From a virus, in IMG/VR virus record IMGVR_UViG_3300044675_002532, positions 1-55,225 of that record: a stretch of DNA of 55,225 bases; one strand, written 5' to 3'. A program made the translations under genes and the position numbers. Every line of letters begins with the position of its first letter. Within the stretch, counting starts at the first letter, position 1. Of the stretch, positions 29,980-39,014 are shown piece after piece. The notes beneath the pieces were generated by a model. That model was given only the letters and a program-made list of their open reading frames with translations, ran no database searches and was not told the DNA's origin.

Positions 29980-32900
29980 CTACCTGTTTGCGTAACGCCT
30001 TAGCAAGGCCCGCTCATCGGGACTGTATCGCGCAGCACCTTCCTCTTCTCGCATAATCTTGAGTAGCACTCCGGCATCGGTGTCTCGCATTACCTGACGA
30101 GCTTTCTGTTCGTTGCCATAACGCTTAATCAATGCACGAAGGATGCGATCGTTGTATTGCGTGTAATCTGTTGTGTCTTCAACGGCACCGCCCTCAGCCA
30201 TTCCGCTAGCCTGAGCAGTCGGCATCAATCGCGCCAATACCTGATCGGCGTATTGACCTACGGTCGGGGCCTTGGGGTTATTTGGATCGCGACGATCCCG
30301 GCGAATGCCACGCTCGGTAACAGCTCTGGGACCGCCATAGTATGCAGCAGCAATCTTTTCAGGATCGTTATCATAACGGCGAGCCAGATCCTGAATGAGC
30401 ACAACACCAGCCTGAGCTAAGTGCGAGACGTTATCGAAGCTATAGTCCTCCGGTAGCATTCCGGCATCTTTCATATTGTCAAAGGTATCCTTCGTAACCT
30501 GCATCGGACCCTTTGCACCAGCGTAATTCTGTTTGCTGGTATCCACCTTTCCAGAAGAAGACTCTTGCTCGTAAATAGACTTAATGAGTGGAGCTAAATC
30601 CCCAGCATCGCGTTCCGCAATGATGCTATCAATGTCATAAGACTGCTCTTCGGCTGCGGGTTCAGGCTCGCTACCGCTCTCAGCAGATACGACCTCCTCT
30701 TCCTCAGCCTGAGAAGGCTCTTCACCTGCTGGCTCAGCCCCTTCATCAGAAGCAAAAGCCTTGTAGATAGCATTAGCAGTAACGGCTCCAGTGCCCGGCT
30801 TAATTCCAAGGTTACTAAGAGCCTGATTAGCAAGGCGCTGAGCACTCATAATGTCGGCTTCATTATCAATGCGCTTCTGGATCGAAGCCCCTCTGGCTCC
30901 GGTCTGATCAGAAATGATCTTACGAAGCTCGGTTTCTATTCTGTCCGCAACTTCTTTCTTCTTGGTAGCAAAAGCGTTCTTGGCAGCTTTGCGGCGCATT
31001 AATCCGCCAGCAATACCAAGAAGACCACCAAGCGGAGAGTCAAACGCCAGCTCAGATGCGCCATATCCGACCGCAGCCAAGGCGGCGGCTTGCGAAAGTC
31101 CAAGCGATGTATCTAAAGGAATCTTGTTTGCAGCCTCGCTGATATCAATCAGCGTTTGCTCGTCAATCTGATTCCTTGCTTTTATCTTGTCTTGAGCAGC
31201 AACGCGAATGCCTTCAGCTCTCTTAAACGCTGCATTTGCAAGTTTGATTTCCAATCTTTCCTGCGCTCTACCAGTCTTAATCTTTTCAAGACCAGAGGTT
31301 GCAGCTTCAAACTCAGAGCGGGCAGGAGCCGTAGCCTTTTCAAAAGATGTGGCTTCATCCTGAAGGCGCTTCTTTGCAGAAGGGAAGGCATTCAAGAAGT
31401 CGTCATACTTTTCCAGTACTTTCGTGTACCCAGCAGCTTTTCCGCCAGCTTTGTCAACTAGCGCCTCAAGCACGACCTGCTCAATGTCATCCTTGCCTTC
31501 GTTGCCAACGAACTTCAGCAGGTTGTCAGCATTGGTCTTGCTCGGGTTATTTAGTAGAGCGTCGAGCACGGATTCAGGGTTAGACTGAAACTCTTCTTGG
31601 CTAAACTTCTGGAAGCCAGTCGCCTTCTTGCCGACCGTGTTGACCTTTAAAAAGTCCAGAGGCTCAGATGTTTCGGCGTAAGCCTTCTTGTAATCAAGGT
31701 AACCGGGTGAAAAACTTTCCATAACTTTGGAAATTTTTTCAACAAGCTCTTTTCTGTTATCGCCAATAATGGCCTTGAATCCGGTTTCAGTTACACCCGG
31801 GTCTCCCGCTGCAATACGGCGGCGAAGCTTTTCAAGTTTATTAAAAGTAATATCAATAGGCTCAAGCCTACGAACAACAGCCTTGTTACCGGCCTCATCA
31901 ATAACTGTTTCTGAAATTCGCTGCTTAGGAGTTATGTCGCGAAGAACATTTCTAAATGCTTTTATTTCTTCACGATCAAGCTCAGACTTGCCAGTTCGAC
32001 CAACACCGCGTTCTTGCAAAAATTTAACAAGATCTTTAAATTCATCAGTTTTGCTAATGAATTGACCAGCCGCCTCTTTCTCTTTAGCGACAGTAAACAC
32101 CGGAACTTCATCTCCGGATTCAAACTTGCCGATCGCCTGAGCACGCTCATCCATGTACTTCTTACGCGCAGCCATGACGGTGTCGCGCAATCGCTGACCA
32201 AGCTCCTGCTTGCCGCGAGTCGGAGTTAGCTCAACGGTTTCAAGGGCCTTAGCTTCCGCCTCTTGAGCGGCCTTCTTCTGAGCAAGCAAAGCCTGCTGCT
32301 GCTGTTCGCGAGCAGCCTCAGCAGCAGCTTGACGGGTTTTAAGAGCGGCAAGCTCCTCTCTGCGAGCGGCTTCTTCCTGCTGAGATTTAGCAACAGCGGA
32401 TAGCTCTTCTTCGCTCACTCTTGGTCCAAGGCGCTGAGAAATCTCCAAGGCAGCGCGCTCTTGCTCGGTTACCGGAGTAGTAGGCAATCCGGTAATGCGA
32501 TCAGCGAATCGATCTCGCATGGTGCGAGAGAAGTCTATTCCACGGCGAACAAGCGGAGCCGCAGCCTCGCCTGCCAAGCCAAGACCGCCCTCCACTACGG
32601 CAGCGGACTCACGAGGGCCAAGACCAAGGACGCTCATCTGCTCACGATCTTCGGAAGCAGACGGAGTAACCGCATAAGCCTGACCAGCCTGACCCGCAGC
32701 TTGAAGAAGAGCACGAGTAGCAGCACTAGCAGCGGGGATCTTGGAAACGACCTTTGCCGTAGTTGCCGCTGGAACAATCTGCGGAACAATCTTTCCGGCT
32801 TCGTAGCCCTCTTGACTCGGGGCTTGAGCGGCAAGAGAACGCTCCTTCTCCCGAAGCCAACGGGTGACTGCATTCTCACCGCCAATACCAGCGATGCCGG

Positions 32901-33144
32901 TAGCGATGTCAAGCAAGCCACCGGGCAAGCCCAGAAGACCGCTAGCGCCACGACGGACATCTACGTCTTGCGGAGTGCGGATATCTCGTGGCAGCTCGGG
33001 AGTAAACCGCTCCTTAGTAGCAACCGCAGGAGCCGGAGCGGCAGTCTTTGCTCCGGTAAAATCACTGTAAAGCGCCGCAATCTCCTCATCTGAAAGAGGC
33101 TCCGGAGAGGTAACCCGTTTACCCGCAATCGTGTAAGTAGGCAT
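29980..33144 (-). CDS. Internal virion protein with C-terminal lytic transglycosylase domain
   Basis: 1054 residues. Most of the protein is helical and Ala/Glu/Lys-rich (coiled coils at about 225-330). A Gly/Ala-rich hydrophobic stretch lies at about 690-735. The C-terminal SLT domain (about 850-945) has the catalytic Glu at 861 in EQESSSG, then GAKGPMQVTKDTF and AAAYYGG. This resembles T7 gp16-type ejection proteins that enter the cell wall during infection. It forms a block with the next three large genes, likely ejected too. A MAEGGAV motif near residue 983 is shared with other virion proteins. Confidence 0.8.
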   Translation of the reverse strand: MPTYTIAGKRVTSPEPLSDEEIAALYSDFTGAKTAAPAPAVATKERFTPELPRDIRTPQDVDVRRGASGLLGLPGGLLDIATGIAGIGGENAVTRWLREKERSLAAQAPSQEGYEAGKIVPQIVPAATTAKVVSKIPAASAATRALLQAAGQAGQAYAVTPSASEDREQMSVLGLGPRESAAVVEGGLGLAGEAAAPLVRRGIDFSRTMRDRFADRITGLPTTPVTEQERAALEISQRLGPRVSEEELSAVAKSQQEEAARREELAALKTRQAAAEAAREQQQQALLAQKKAAQEAEAKALETVELTPTRGKQELGQRLRDTVMAARKKYMDERAQAIGKFESGDEVPVFTVAKEKEAAGQFISKTDEFKDLVKFLQERGVGRTGKSELDREEIKAFRNVLRDITPKQRISETVIDEAGNKAVVRRLEPIDITFNKLEKLRRRIAAGDPGVTETGFKAIIGDNRKELVEKISKVMESFSPGYLDYKKAYAETSEPLDFLKVNTVGKKATGFQKFSQEEFQSNPESVLDALLNNPSKTNADNLLKFVGNEGKDDIEQVVLEALVDKAGGKAAGYTKVLEKYDDFLNAFPSAKKRLQDEATSFEKATAPARSEFEAATSGLEKIKTGRAQERLEIKLANAAFKRAEGIRVAAQDKIKARNQIDEQTLIDISEAANKIPLDTSLGLSQAAALAAVGYGASELAFDSPLGGLLGIAGGLMRRKAAKNAFATKKKEVADRIETELRKIISDQTGARGASIQKRIDNEADIMSAQRLANQALSNLGIKPGTGAVTANAIYKAFASDEGAEPAGEEPSQAEEEEVVSAESGSEPEPAAEEQSYDIDSIIAERDAGDLAPLIKSIYEQESSSGKVDTSKQNYAGAKGPMQVTKDTFDNMKDAGMLPEDYSFDNVSHLAQAGVVLIQDLARRYDNDPEKIAAAYYGGPRAVTERGIRRDRRDPNNPKAPTVGQYADQVLARLMPTAQASGMAEGGAVEDTTDYTQYNDRILRALIKRYGNEQKARQVMRDTDAGVLLKIMREEEGAARYSPDERALLRRYANR

Positions 33145-33150
33145 TCGGTC

Positions 33151-34500
33151 TTACTCCTCAACATCAACTTCAATGATGCGATCGCCGACTTTAATTTTTT
33201 TCTTGTATTTCTTTTTAGGTTGCCCCGGCTTTTGCTCGCTTGGTTTAGCGTCAGCAGGCTTAGACTCCCCCTGCTTCGGTAACGGCTTACCAGCCAGAAC
33301 GTCTTGAACGCTCATGCCAGCATCAAGCTTTTTAGTGTCCTCATCCGTAAGCAAAAGCTTATTCGGGTCAAGCTTTGCAAAGTCAAAGCCTCGGGTCGTT
33401 TCATTATCTGCGAAGTAGTCAAACAAATTTTGTCGCAAATTAGTGACATTTTTAATTTGCGCCAAAAGAAGTTGAACACGAGCAAGGTTTTGTTTTTCAC
33501 TAAGTCTTGGATTATAAGCTCGCTTAATAAGTTCTTTAGCTTCAAGCTGAGCAAACTGTCCACCCAAGATAGACCGCAGGTCTTCTTGAACCACAGACTC
33601 AATAACGTCCTTGACGTTCTGCGCTTCTGGATAGAAGGCGGATGCCGCAGTTGGCATGTTTTCAACAATGAATCCTTCAACCGGCCCGCTGATGTCTGTT
33701 CTAGTAGAAAGGTCGGCAATAGCATTGTTCAGCTTTGTAATTCGGCTAGAGGCAGCAGATGCTCCGCCCATCATCCACTTGCCGTAGTCTTCAGCAACTA
33801 CTTTATCAATCGCTTTAATGCCAGCAGAAGGCTCTGCTGCCTTTGGAGCTTCAGGCTTTCCACGAGTCAGATAGTTAATTCTTTCGGTTATCTCTCGACG
33901 ACGAGGATCTGTAATATCTAAAGTATCGCGATATTTCTGAAGACGAATAATTTCGTCATCTTTTCCAGCAGCCGTTGGCTTGTACTTGCCCATAAGCTCA
34001 GTAGCAAGCTTCAAGCGATTGTAGTCGCGCTCCTGACCATACTTGGCTGAAAGCTCATCAAGCTGAAGCAGCTTCTGCTGTTGCTCAAGCTTAGCCTTCT
34101 CTTCCGCCGCCTTCTTGGCAGAGCCAAGCTCTCCCACATCGCGGAGGAACGTATATAAATTCTGGCGCTCGTAAAAACGCGGATCAGTAGATTTGCGCGG
34201 AGCTGTTAAAACAGAACCAAGCTGCTGAAGATAATCACGACGGCTCATCTCAGTAGGCTGGGATAACAAAAGATCCCTAGCCTTTTGGATTTGGTTAATC
34301 TGATTATTGTAGGAGCCTTCGTAAGCCTTTAATGACTGCTCATACTCCCTTCTAACACGCGCAGGGATATATGAAAGTCCGCTAGCTTCTTCTTCGGCAT
34401 CGTAGTCCGATCCGTCAAGCTGAGCGCTTTCATCATCAACTGTATCGTCAAGAGCGGGATCGTATGGCAATCCGAGTCTTTCAGCAGTTTCTCTATCCAT
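33151..34500 (-). CDS. Probable internal virion (ejection) protein
   Basis: 449 residues, largely helical with long charged coiled-coil stretches (about 60-220), and a basic Lys-rich C-terminus (residues about 425-440). No enzyme motif or membrane segment. Position between the transglycosylase-carrying protein and the next Ala/Gln-rich one matches the three ejection-protein arrangement of podoviruses. Role inferred from context. Confidence 0.55.
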   Translation of the reverse strand: MDRETAERLGLPYDPALDDTVDDESAQLDGSDYDAEEEASGLSYIPARVRREYEQSLKAYEGSYNNQINQIQKARDLLLSQPTEMSRRDYLQQLGSVLTAPRKSTDPRFYERQNLYTFLRDVGELGSAKKAAEEKAKLEQQQKLLQLDELSAKYGQERDYNRLKLATELMGKYKPTAAGKDDEIIRLQKYRDTLDITDPRRREITERINYLTRGKPEAPKAAEPSAGIKAIDKVVAEDYGKWMMGGASAASSRITKLNNAIADLSTRTDISGPVEGFIVENMPTAASAFYPEAQNVKDVIESVVQEDLRSILGGQFAQLEAKELIKRAYNPRLSEKQNLARVQLLLAQIKNVTNLRQNLFDYFADNETTRGFDFAKLDPNKLLLTDEDTKKLDAGMSVQDVLAGKPLPKQGESKPADAKPSEQKPGQPKKKYKKKIKVGDRIIEVDVEE

Positions 34501-34502
34501 GA

Positions 34503-35936
34503 TTAGCCCCCACCAAGCTTGAGCAGGTCTTTGTAAATCTGATCATAGTCATACTGAGTGCCGTCAGATTTTGCTGGGAAGTACTTCTTGAACATGTCAA
34601 TCAAATCGGCAGCGCCTTTACCACCGGTAATCAACTTGGCGATAAGCGACGGATCTCCAGCCTGACCCGGAGTCGTGGTGGTATTGGTAATCGTCGTTTG
34701 CGGCAACTGAACACCACTGAGAACATCCGATAAGAACTTGATCTGCTCCTTCGGATACTTCTCTTGATTGAGGAAGTCCTGATAAGCCAGATCCAAGTTG
34801 GCTTGCTGCATGGCGCGTTCTTTTGCACCAACACCAGTAACTGCCTGAGCGCCAGTAAGCCCCATGGTCTGAGCAGCTTCGCCCAGCATAGAATACTTGG
34901 ATGCAAGGTTCTGAAGGTTTTGAGCATCCTGTTGGGTAAGCTGCCCTTTCGACTCTCCAATCCGAGCCAAGTTTGCCGCGTCCTGCTGAGTAAGCTGGCC
35001 CGTAGCCTTGCCAATCTCTGCAATCCGAGATGCGTCGTCAGAAGTAAGCTGACCCATCTTCGCGCCAATGTCGGCAACGCGAACGCCACTCTCCAGCATC
35101 CGGTTAAGGTCGGAAGTGCTGAGCTGACCAACGGTTCCGGCCAACTGAGCCAACCGGCCAACGTCTTGACCGTAGATGTCCGCAGCCTGACCGTAACCAG
35201 CCTGAAGCGCCTTGGCCTGCTCAGCCAGAATAGCCTCTTGCGTATCTCGCAACGCCCGAGCGCCAAACTCACCCATGCGGGTGCTGCCCGGACCCACGCT
35301 AAACTGACCGGCTCCGATGAACTCCTGACCGATGGCCGGGAGATACTTCTCTTGCAACTGGCGAACACCAATGTCGCCCATCTGCTCAACCACGTTCTTC
35401 AGGTACGGACTCATGTATTCCTGAGCCGCCTGCGGGAACGTCCGAGACGCTGCGCCCAAGAACGGTTGCGCTGCCGTTAAAGCCGAAGCCTGTCCCGCTT
35501 GCTGAATTGGAGTCAGAGCCTGCGTAAACATCGGCTGAGCGGTAGATAGCGCAGACATGCCTGCGGCTTGAGTCAGGTACGGAGCTGCTGCTTTAGCGCC
35601 CTGCATTCCCGCTGCTGTTGCAAAGTCCCCGGCTGCGGCACCCATCCCGCTCATGCCACCGGCTTGACCCAAAGCAGCACCGGCTTGATTTAAGAAGGGC
35701 TGATAAGCACCCGCTGCCGCTTTAGTCTGCTCAAAACCGGAAAGTTCGGTCGGGGTAAATCCCGCAATCCGAGGACCGGTGTACTGAGCATACGGAAGGT
35801 TAGCAATGCCCTGAGCACGACCCAGCATGTCCGTGGTGTAGTCGGTGTACCACTGAGGAAGTTGGGTTTGCGTACTGGTTGCAGTACTGCCGGGAGTGGG
35901 AGCCTTGCCCCCGAAAAGAAAGTCTACGACGCTCAT
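34503..35936 (-). CDS. Probable ejection/internal virion protein with GQLT repeats
   Basis: 477 residues, rich in Ala, Gln and Gly, predicted helical. Residues about 265-345 contain four or five copies of an 18-23-residue unit built on 'I/LGxxxGQLTxxDAxxL'. The N-terminal 60 residues are less helical and carry WYTDYTTDMLGRA. The composition is like P22 gp7/gp16/gp20 ejection proteins. It abuts its neighbours; the start codon overlaps the upstream stop by 1 base. Confidence 0.6.
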   Translation of the reverse strand: MSVVDFLFGGKAPTPGSTATSTQTQLPQWYTDYTTDMLGRAQGIANLPYAQYTGPRIAGFTPTELSGFEQTKAAAGAYQPFLNQAGAALGQAGGMSGMGAAAGDFATAAGMQGAKAAAPYLTQAAGMSALSTAQPMFTQALTPIQQAGQASALTAAQPFLGAASRTFPQAAQEYMSPYLKNVVEQMGDIGVRQLQEKYLPAIGQEFIGAGQFSVGPGSTRMGEFGARALRDTQEAILAEQAKALQAGYGQAADIYGQDVGRLAQLAGTVGQLSTSDLNRMLESGVRVADIGAKMGQLTSDDASRIAEIGKATGQLTQQDAANLARIGESKGQLTQQDAQNLQNLASKYSMLGEAAQTMGLTGAQAVTGVGAKERAMQQANLDLAYQDFLNQEKYPKEQIKFLSDVLSGVQLPQTTITNTTTTPGQAGDPSLIAKLITGGKGAADLIDMFKKYFPAKSDGTQYDYDQIYKDLLKLGGG

Positions 35937-38773
35937 CAGGTCAACCCTCCGCCCATGTACTTATCGGGCGACTTTGCGTTTGGACTAATCCGGCCACGCG
36001 ATAGGGCACGACCCTTGTGCTTTCGGATATTAGCACGGAACTTATCCATGCGCCGAGCACCCTCCTTGGTCGAGCCGTCCCCCAGCAGAGCCAGCGTTTC
36101 AGCATCAATCACATATTCCCCGTCGCTCAGAAGAGCCGGGATCTTGTCTTCTCGACCCGAGCCGGGACCATCCACGTAGCGGGAACTCTTGGAACCACCC
36201 TTGGCGTAGCCAGTCAGACCGCCCGTAGCCATCCCCGGTTCTTTAGGCGGTTCAACCATAGGCTCAGGGACAGACATCGTTAGCCCAGCATTCATGGCAT
36301 TGCGACGAGCCTCTTCCTGTTGAGCAAGCATTGCGGCCCGCCCGGCATCACTTTGACGATATGCGATTTCCGCAGCATTCTCGGCAGAGCGTTCAGACAG
36401 GTAATTGCGATAGTCGCCTTCGCTCATGCCACTCAACGGAGCCATTCGCTGAACGTACTCGTCATATCGCTCCGGACTCATCTTGCTCTTTTGAGTCCAC
36501 AAATTAAACCAATCAACTCGGTCGCCACTTGGACGCATGTCCTCCTTAACTGGAGTCAGTGGTGAAGGCACGTTCTGATCCTGAACATACTTCTTGTAAA
36601 ATTCCGGATCTTCCTCAGCAATTTGCGGCTTGATGGAAAGCGGTCCCGCAGTGTTTATTGGATACGGAACGAAATTCCTTCGGGTTGAATCGGTGTAATA
36701 ACCTTCAACTCCATCTACCGTAGCTGGGATCAGTACTTGAGCGCCCATCACCATATCTTCCGTATTGCCCGGAGGATTGGCTGGCGGAGACTCAGGCTCT
36801 GACAGGGGAGGCTGTACCGGTTTCTCTAACTGGAAACTACCCTCAAAGAACTTCGCTTCAGGACGAGTTCCGTAGGTGTAGTAGTCCATGTCCGGACTCA
36901 GTTGTTTACGGGTATAGGTGTACTTCGGCAACGCACCGCCCATGCCGCCAGAACCAATGGAAGGACCAGTCGGACCTTGCGGGGTCTTTGAAGTTGCAGA
37001 CCCAATAGCGCCAATCAACTTGAGAATGTTTTCCAAGTTTAGATACTTGTCCTTCAAATCTTTAAGCGGATCAGGCTTATTGATTTTGGGTTCTTTAACC
37101 GGATCAACTGGAGTTGTCGGAGGAACGACAATTGGCGGAATGATAATGTCATCTTTAACAGGCTTGTCTGTTTCAATAACAACTTCATCAAGCGGGTCTT
37201 TTGGAGGAGGGGTGACCACTGGCGGGGTCTCAGGCTCACGCTCCGTTTCAACCTTAACCTCATCAAGAGGCGGCTTCGTCGGAGTAGTAACAACTGGCGG
37301 AGTTTCAGGCTCACGCTCAGTCTCAACCTTAACCTCATCAAGAGGCGGCTTCGTTGGAGTAGTGACAACCGGCGGGGTCTCAGGCTCACGCTCCGTTTCA
37401 ACCTTAACTTCTTCCTCAGGCTTTTCCGGAGCAGCCTCATCCAAAGGACTTTTTGGGGTAGGCTCAGTCACAACCGGAGTAGTCGGCTGATCTCGTTCTG
37501 TTTCAACTTTAACTTCTTCTTCCGCAGCAGGTTGCTCATCAACAGGAGGCTCTTGAGACAACGGCGGTTCTACAACTGGCGGGGGAGGTTCAATCTGATC
37601 CCTAGTTGTTTCAACTTTAACTTCAGGCTCTTTAGTCGAAGGTTGCGAAGCGGCAACAGAAGTCAATGTTGTAGCGGCGTTTGTCAAAGCGCCACCAGTA
37701 TTTGTAATTACATTTACTTGATCAAGATTGTCTACAATACCCTGAGTGATATTAGACGCAGTGGCGTCGTCAATTGTTTCAACTCCACCCTGAAGAACGT
37801 CGCCAGCCTTTGAGGCTGAATTAAGAAGACCGCTATCTTGAACTGCTTTTGTAACTGCCTTAATTGCTTTGTCACTAACAAAAGTCAATCCAGCAGCCAT
37901 TGCCGCAGACTTAAGAACGTCCCCAAGATCGCCGCCTTTAGCTCCGGTAACGCCGCCAGAAATGACCGCATTACCAATCATTTTTGCCTGCAATGTGCTT
38001 AGCGTGTTGTAACCCAAAGCCTCGCCAATCTTGATGCCAATTGTTTCAGGAATAGCTAGAACGCTTTTTACCGCGCTACTGACGCTTGAAAGACCGCCGC
38101 CAGTTCCGCCAGCACTCGCAGCGCCAGCTCCACCAGCACCACCAAGACCGGCAAGCGCAGTTCCACCAGCGTACGCAACACCTCCAATAACAGCGGCGCG
38201 AATCAACTTATCAAAAGCCGTCATCTCTTTGACAAGCTCTTGAGGTTCAAATGCTCTCTGAACATCCGGATAGCCGATAAGCTCTCCAAGCGGCCCAAGT
38301 GCAGCGCCTTCCTTTGGAATCTGGGCAACTTGCAGCGATTGCTCAAGCGCCTTATCTGGCGTGAATTTAACTTCGCGTTCCTTCTGCTCGCCCATCAAAT
38401 CCTTAGGCATAGCATTGAAGAACAACTTCATTTCATCGTTACTAAACGGACCACGAAGCGTTTTCAGTTCAGTTGGATCAATTAGAAGATTCTGTACGTT
38501 GTTGTCCTTGGCATACTTAAATGCAGAATCAAACTGATTGTTTTGCAGAAGGCTAGATAATACTTCTCGCTGGGGTCGGGTCTCAGCAGCAGCTTTCTCT
38601 TTTGCAGCCAACTGCTCAGGAGACTTTCCCTGCATACGCAAGAAGGCAGCCTGCAAACCGGGCGGAATCTTGGGAGCCGCTACCTCGCCACCTTCTGCAT
38701 AAGCTTCAGACAAAGGCCCATAGACCGTCTCTTCAGCATTCGGGATCGTGCCGTAAGTGTAGTAGTTAGCCAT
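35936..38773 (-). CDS. Large virion protein with Pro/Glu repeats and conserved C-terminal domain
   Basis: 945 residues. The N-terminus has YAEGGEV; a Gly/Ala-rich hydrophobic segment lies at about 190-225; a Pro/Glu/Thr/Val repeat region spans about 360-560, including a 25-residue unit (EVKVETEREPETPPVVTTPT...) present about 2.5 times; the C-terminal about 100 residues (GYAKGG.., GREDKIPALLSDGEYVIDAETLALLGDGS) match a domain I know from aquatic phages. The repeats could make an extended, flexible linker. Probably a virion or ejected protein. Confidence 0.6.
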   Translation of the reverse strand: MANYYTYGTIPNAEETVYGPLSEAYAEGGEVAAPKIPPGLQAAFLRMQGKSPEQLAAKEKAAAETRPQREVLSSLLQNNQFDSAFKYAKDNNVQNLLIDPTELKTLRGPFSNDEMKLFFNAMPKDLMGEQKEREVKFTPDKALEQSLQVAQIPKEGAALGPLGELIGYPDVQRAFEPQELVKEMTAFDKLIRAAVIGGVAYAGGTALAGLGGAGGAGAASAGGTGGGLSSVSSAVKSVLAIPETIGIKIGEALGYNTLSTLQAKMIGNAVISGGVTGAKGGDLGDVLKSAAMAAGLTFVSDKAIKAVTKAVQDSGLLNSASKAGDVLQGGVETIDDATASNITQGIVDNLDQVNVITNTGGALTNAATTLTSVAASQPSTKEPEVKVETTRDQIEPPPPVVEPPLSQEPPVDEQPAAEEEVKVETERDQPTTPVVTEPTPKSPLDEAAPEKPEEEVKVETEREPETPPVVTTPTKPPLDEVKVETEREPETPPVVTTPTKPPLDEVKVETEREPETPPVVTPPPKDPLDEVVIETDKPVKDDIIIPPIVVPPTTPVDPVKEPKINKPDPLKDLKDKYLNLENILKLIGAIGSATSKTPQGPTGPSIGSGGMGGALPKYTYTRKQLSPDMDYYTYGTRPEAKFFEGSFQLEKPVQPPLSEPESPPANPPGNTEDMVMGAQVLIPATVDGVEGYYTDSTRRNFVPYPINTAGPLSIKPQIAEEDPEFYKKYVQDQNVPSPLTPVKEDMRPSGDRVDWFNLWTQKSKMSPERYDEYVQRMAPLSGMSEGDYRNYLSERSAENAAEIAYRQSDAGRAAMLAQQEEARRNAMNAGLTMSVPEPMVEPPKEPGMATGGLTGYAKGGSKSSRYVDGPGSGREDKIPALLSDGEYVIDAETLALLGDGSTKEGARRMDKFRANIRKHKGRALSRGRISPNAKSPDKYMGGGLT
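37226..37410 (-). repeat. 75-bp in-frame tandem repeat, about 2.5 copies
   Basis: The units start at about 37226, 37301 and 37376 and encode the EVKVETEREPETPPVV-type block of the 945-residue protein. The copies differ mostly at third positions, indicating a duplication that has been kept under selection. Confidence 0.7.
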
Positions 38774-38780
38774 AGTTCAC

Positions 38781-39014
38781 CTAGTCCAAAACTTGATAGA
38801 AGCGAAGCGCCCATTCGCGCCAGTCATCAAACTGATAAGGCGACGGAGGGTTTTGCTGCGAGATACCATTAATACCAATAATGCCTGCCGCCCAATTCTG
38901 CCACTCAGACTCTTTCTCAAGTCGAGCAATAGGACCGTAGCCCTCAAGATCAAAGACTGTGTAATCAGCCCAGTCCTGAAGCTTGTGATAGCGCGGGTCT
39001 GTCAGCAGGCTCAT
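38781..39014 (-). CDS. Small late protein, unknown function
   Basis: 77 residues, acidic and Trp/Tyr-rich (four W in WADYT, W QNWAAG, DWREWALRFY). No membrane segment. It lies between the hub-like protein and the large Pro/Glu protein, its start overlapping the previous stop by 4 bases. Possibly a minor tail or chaperone protein. Confidence 0.5.
   Translation of the reverse strand: MSLLTDPRYHKLQDWADYTVFDLEGYGPIARLEKESEWQNWAAGIIGINGISQQNPPSPYQFDDWREWALRFYQVLD

Noticed and set aside
37226-37410. Repeats considered as a CRISPR array
   Set aside because: Repeats are in frame, directly adjacent without spacers and encode a protein motif.
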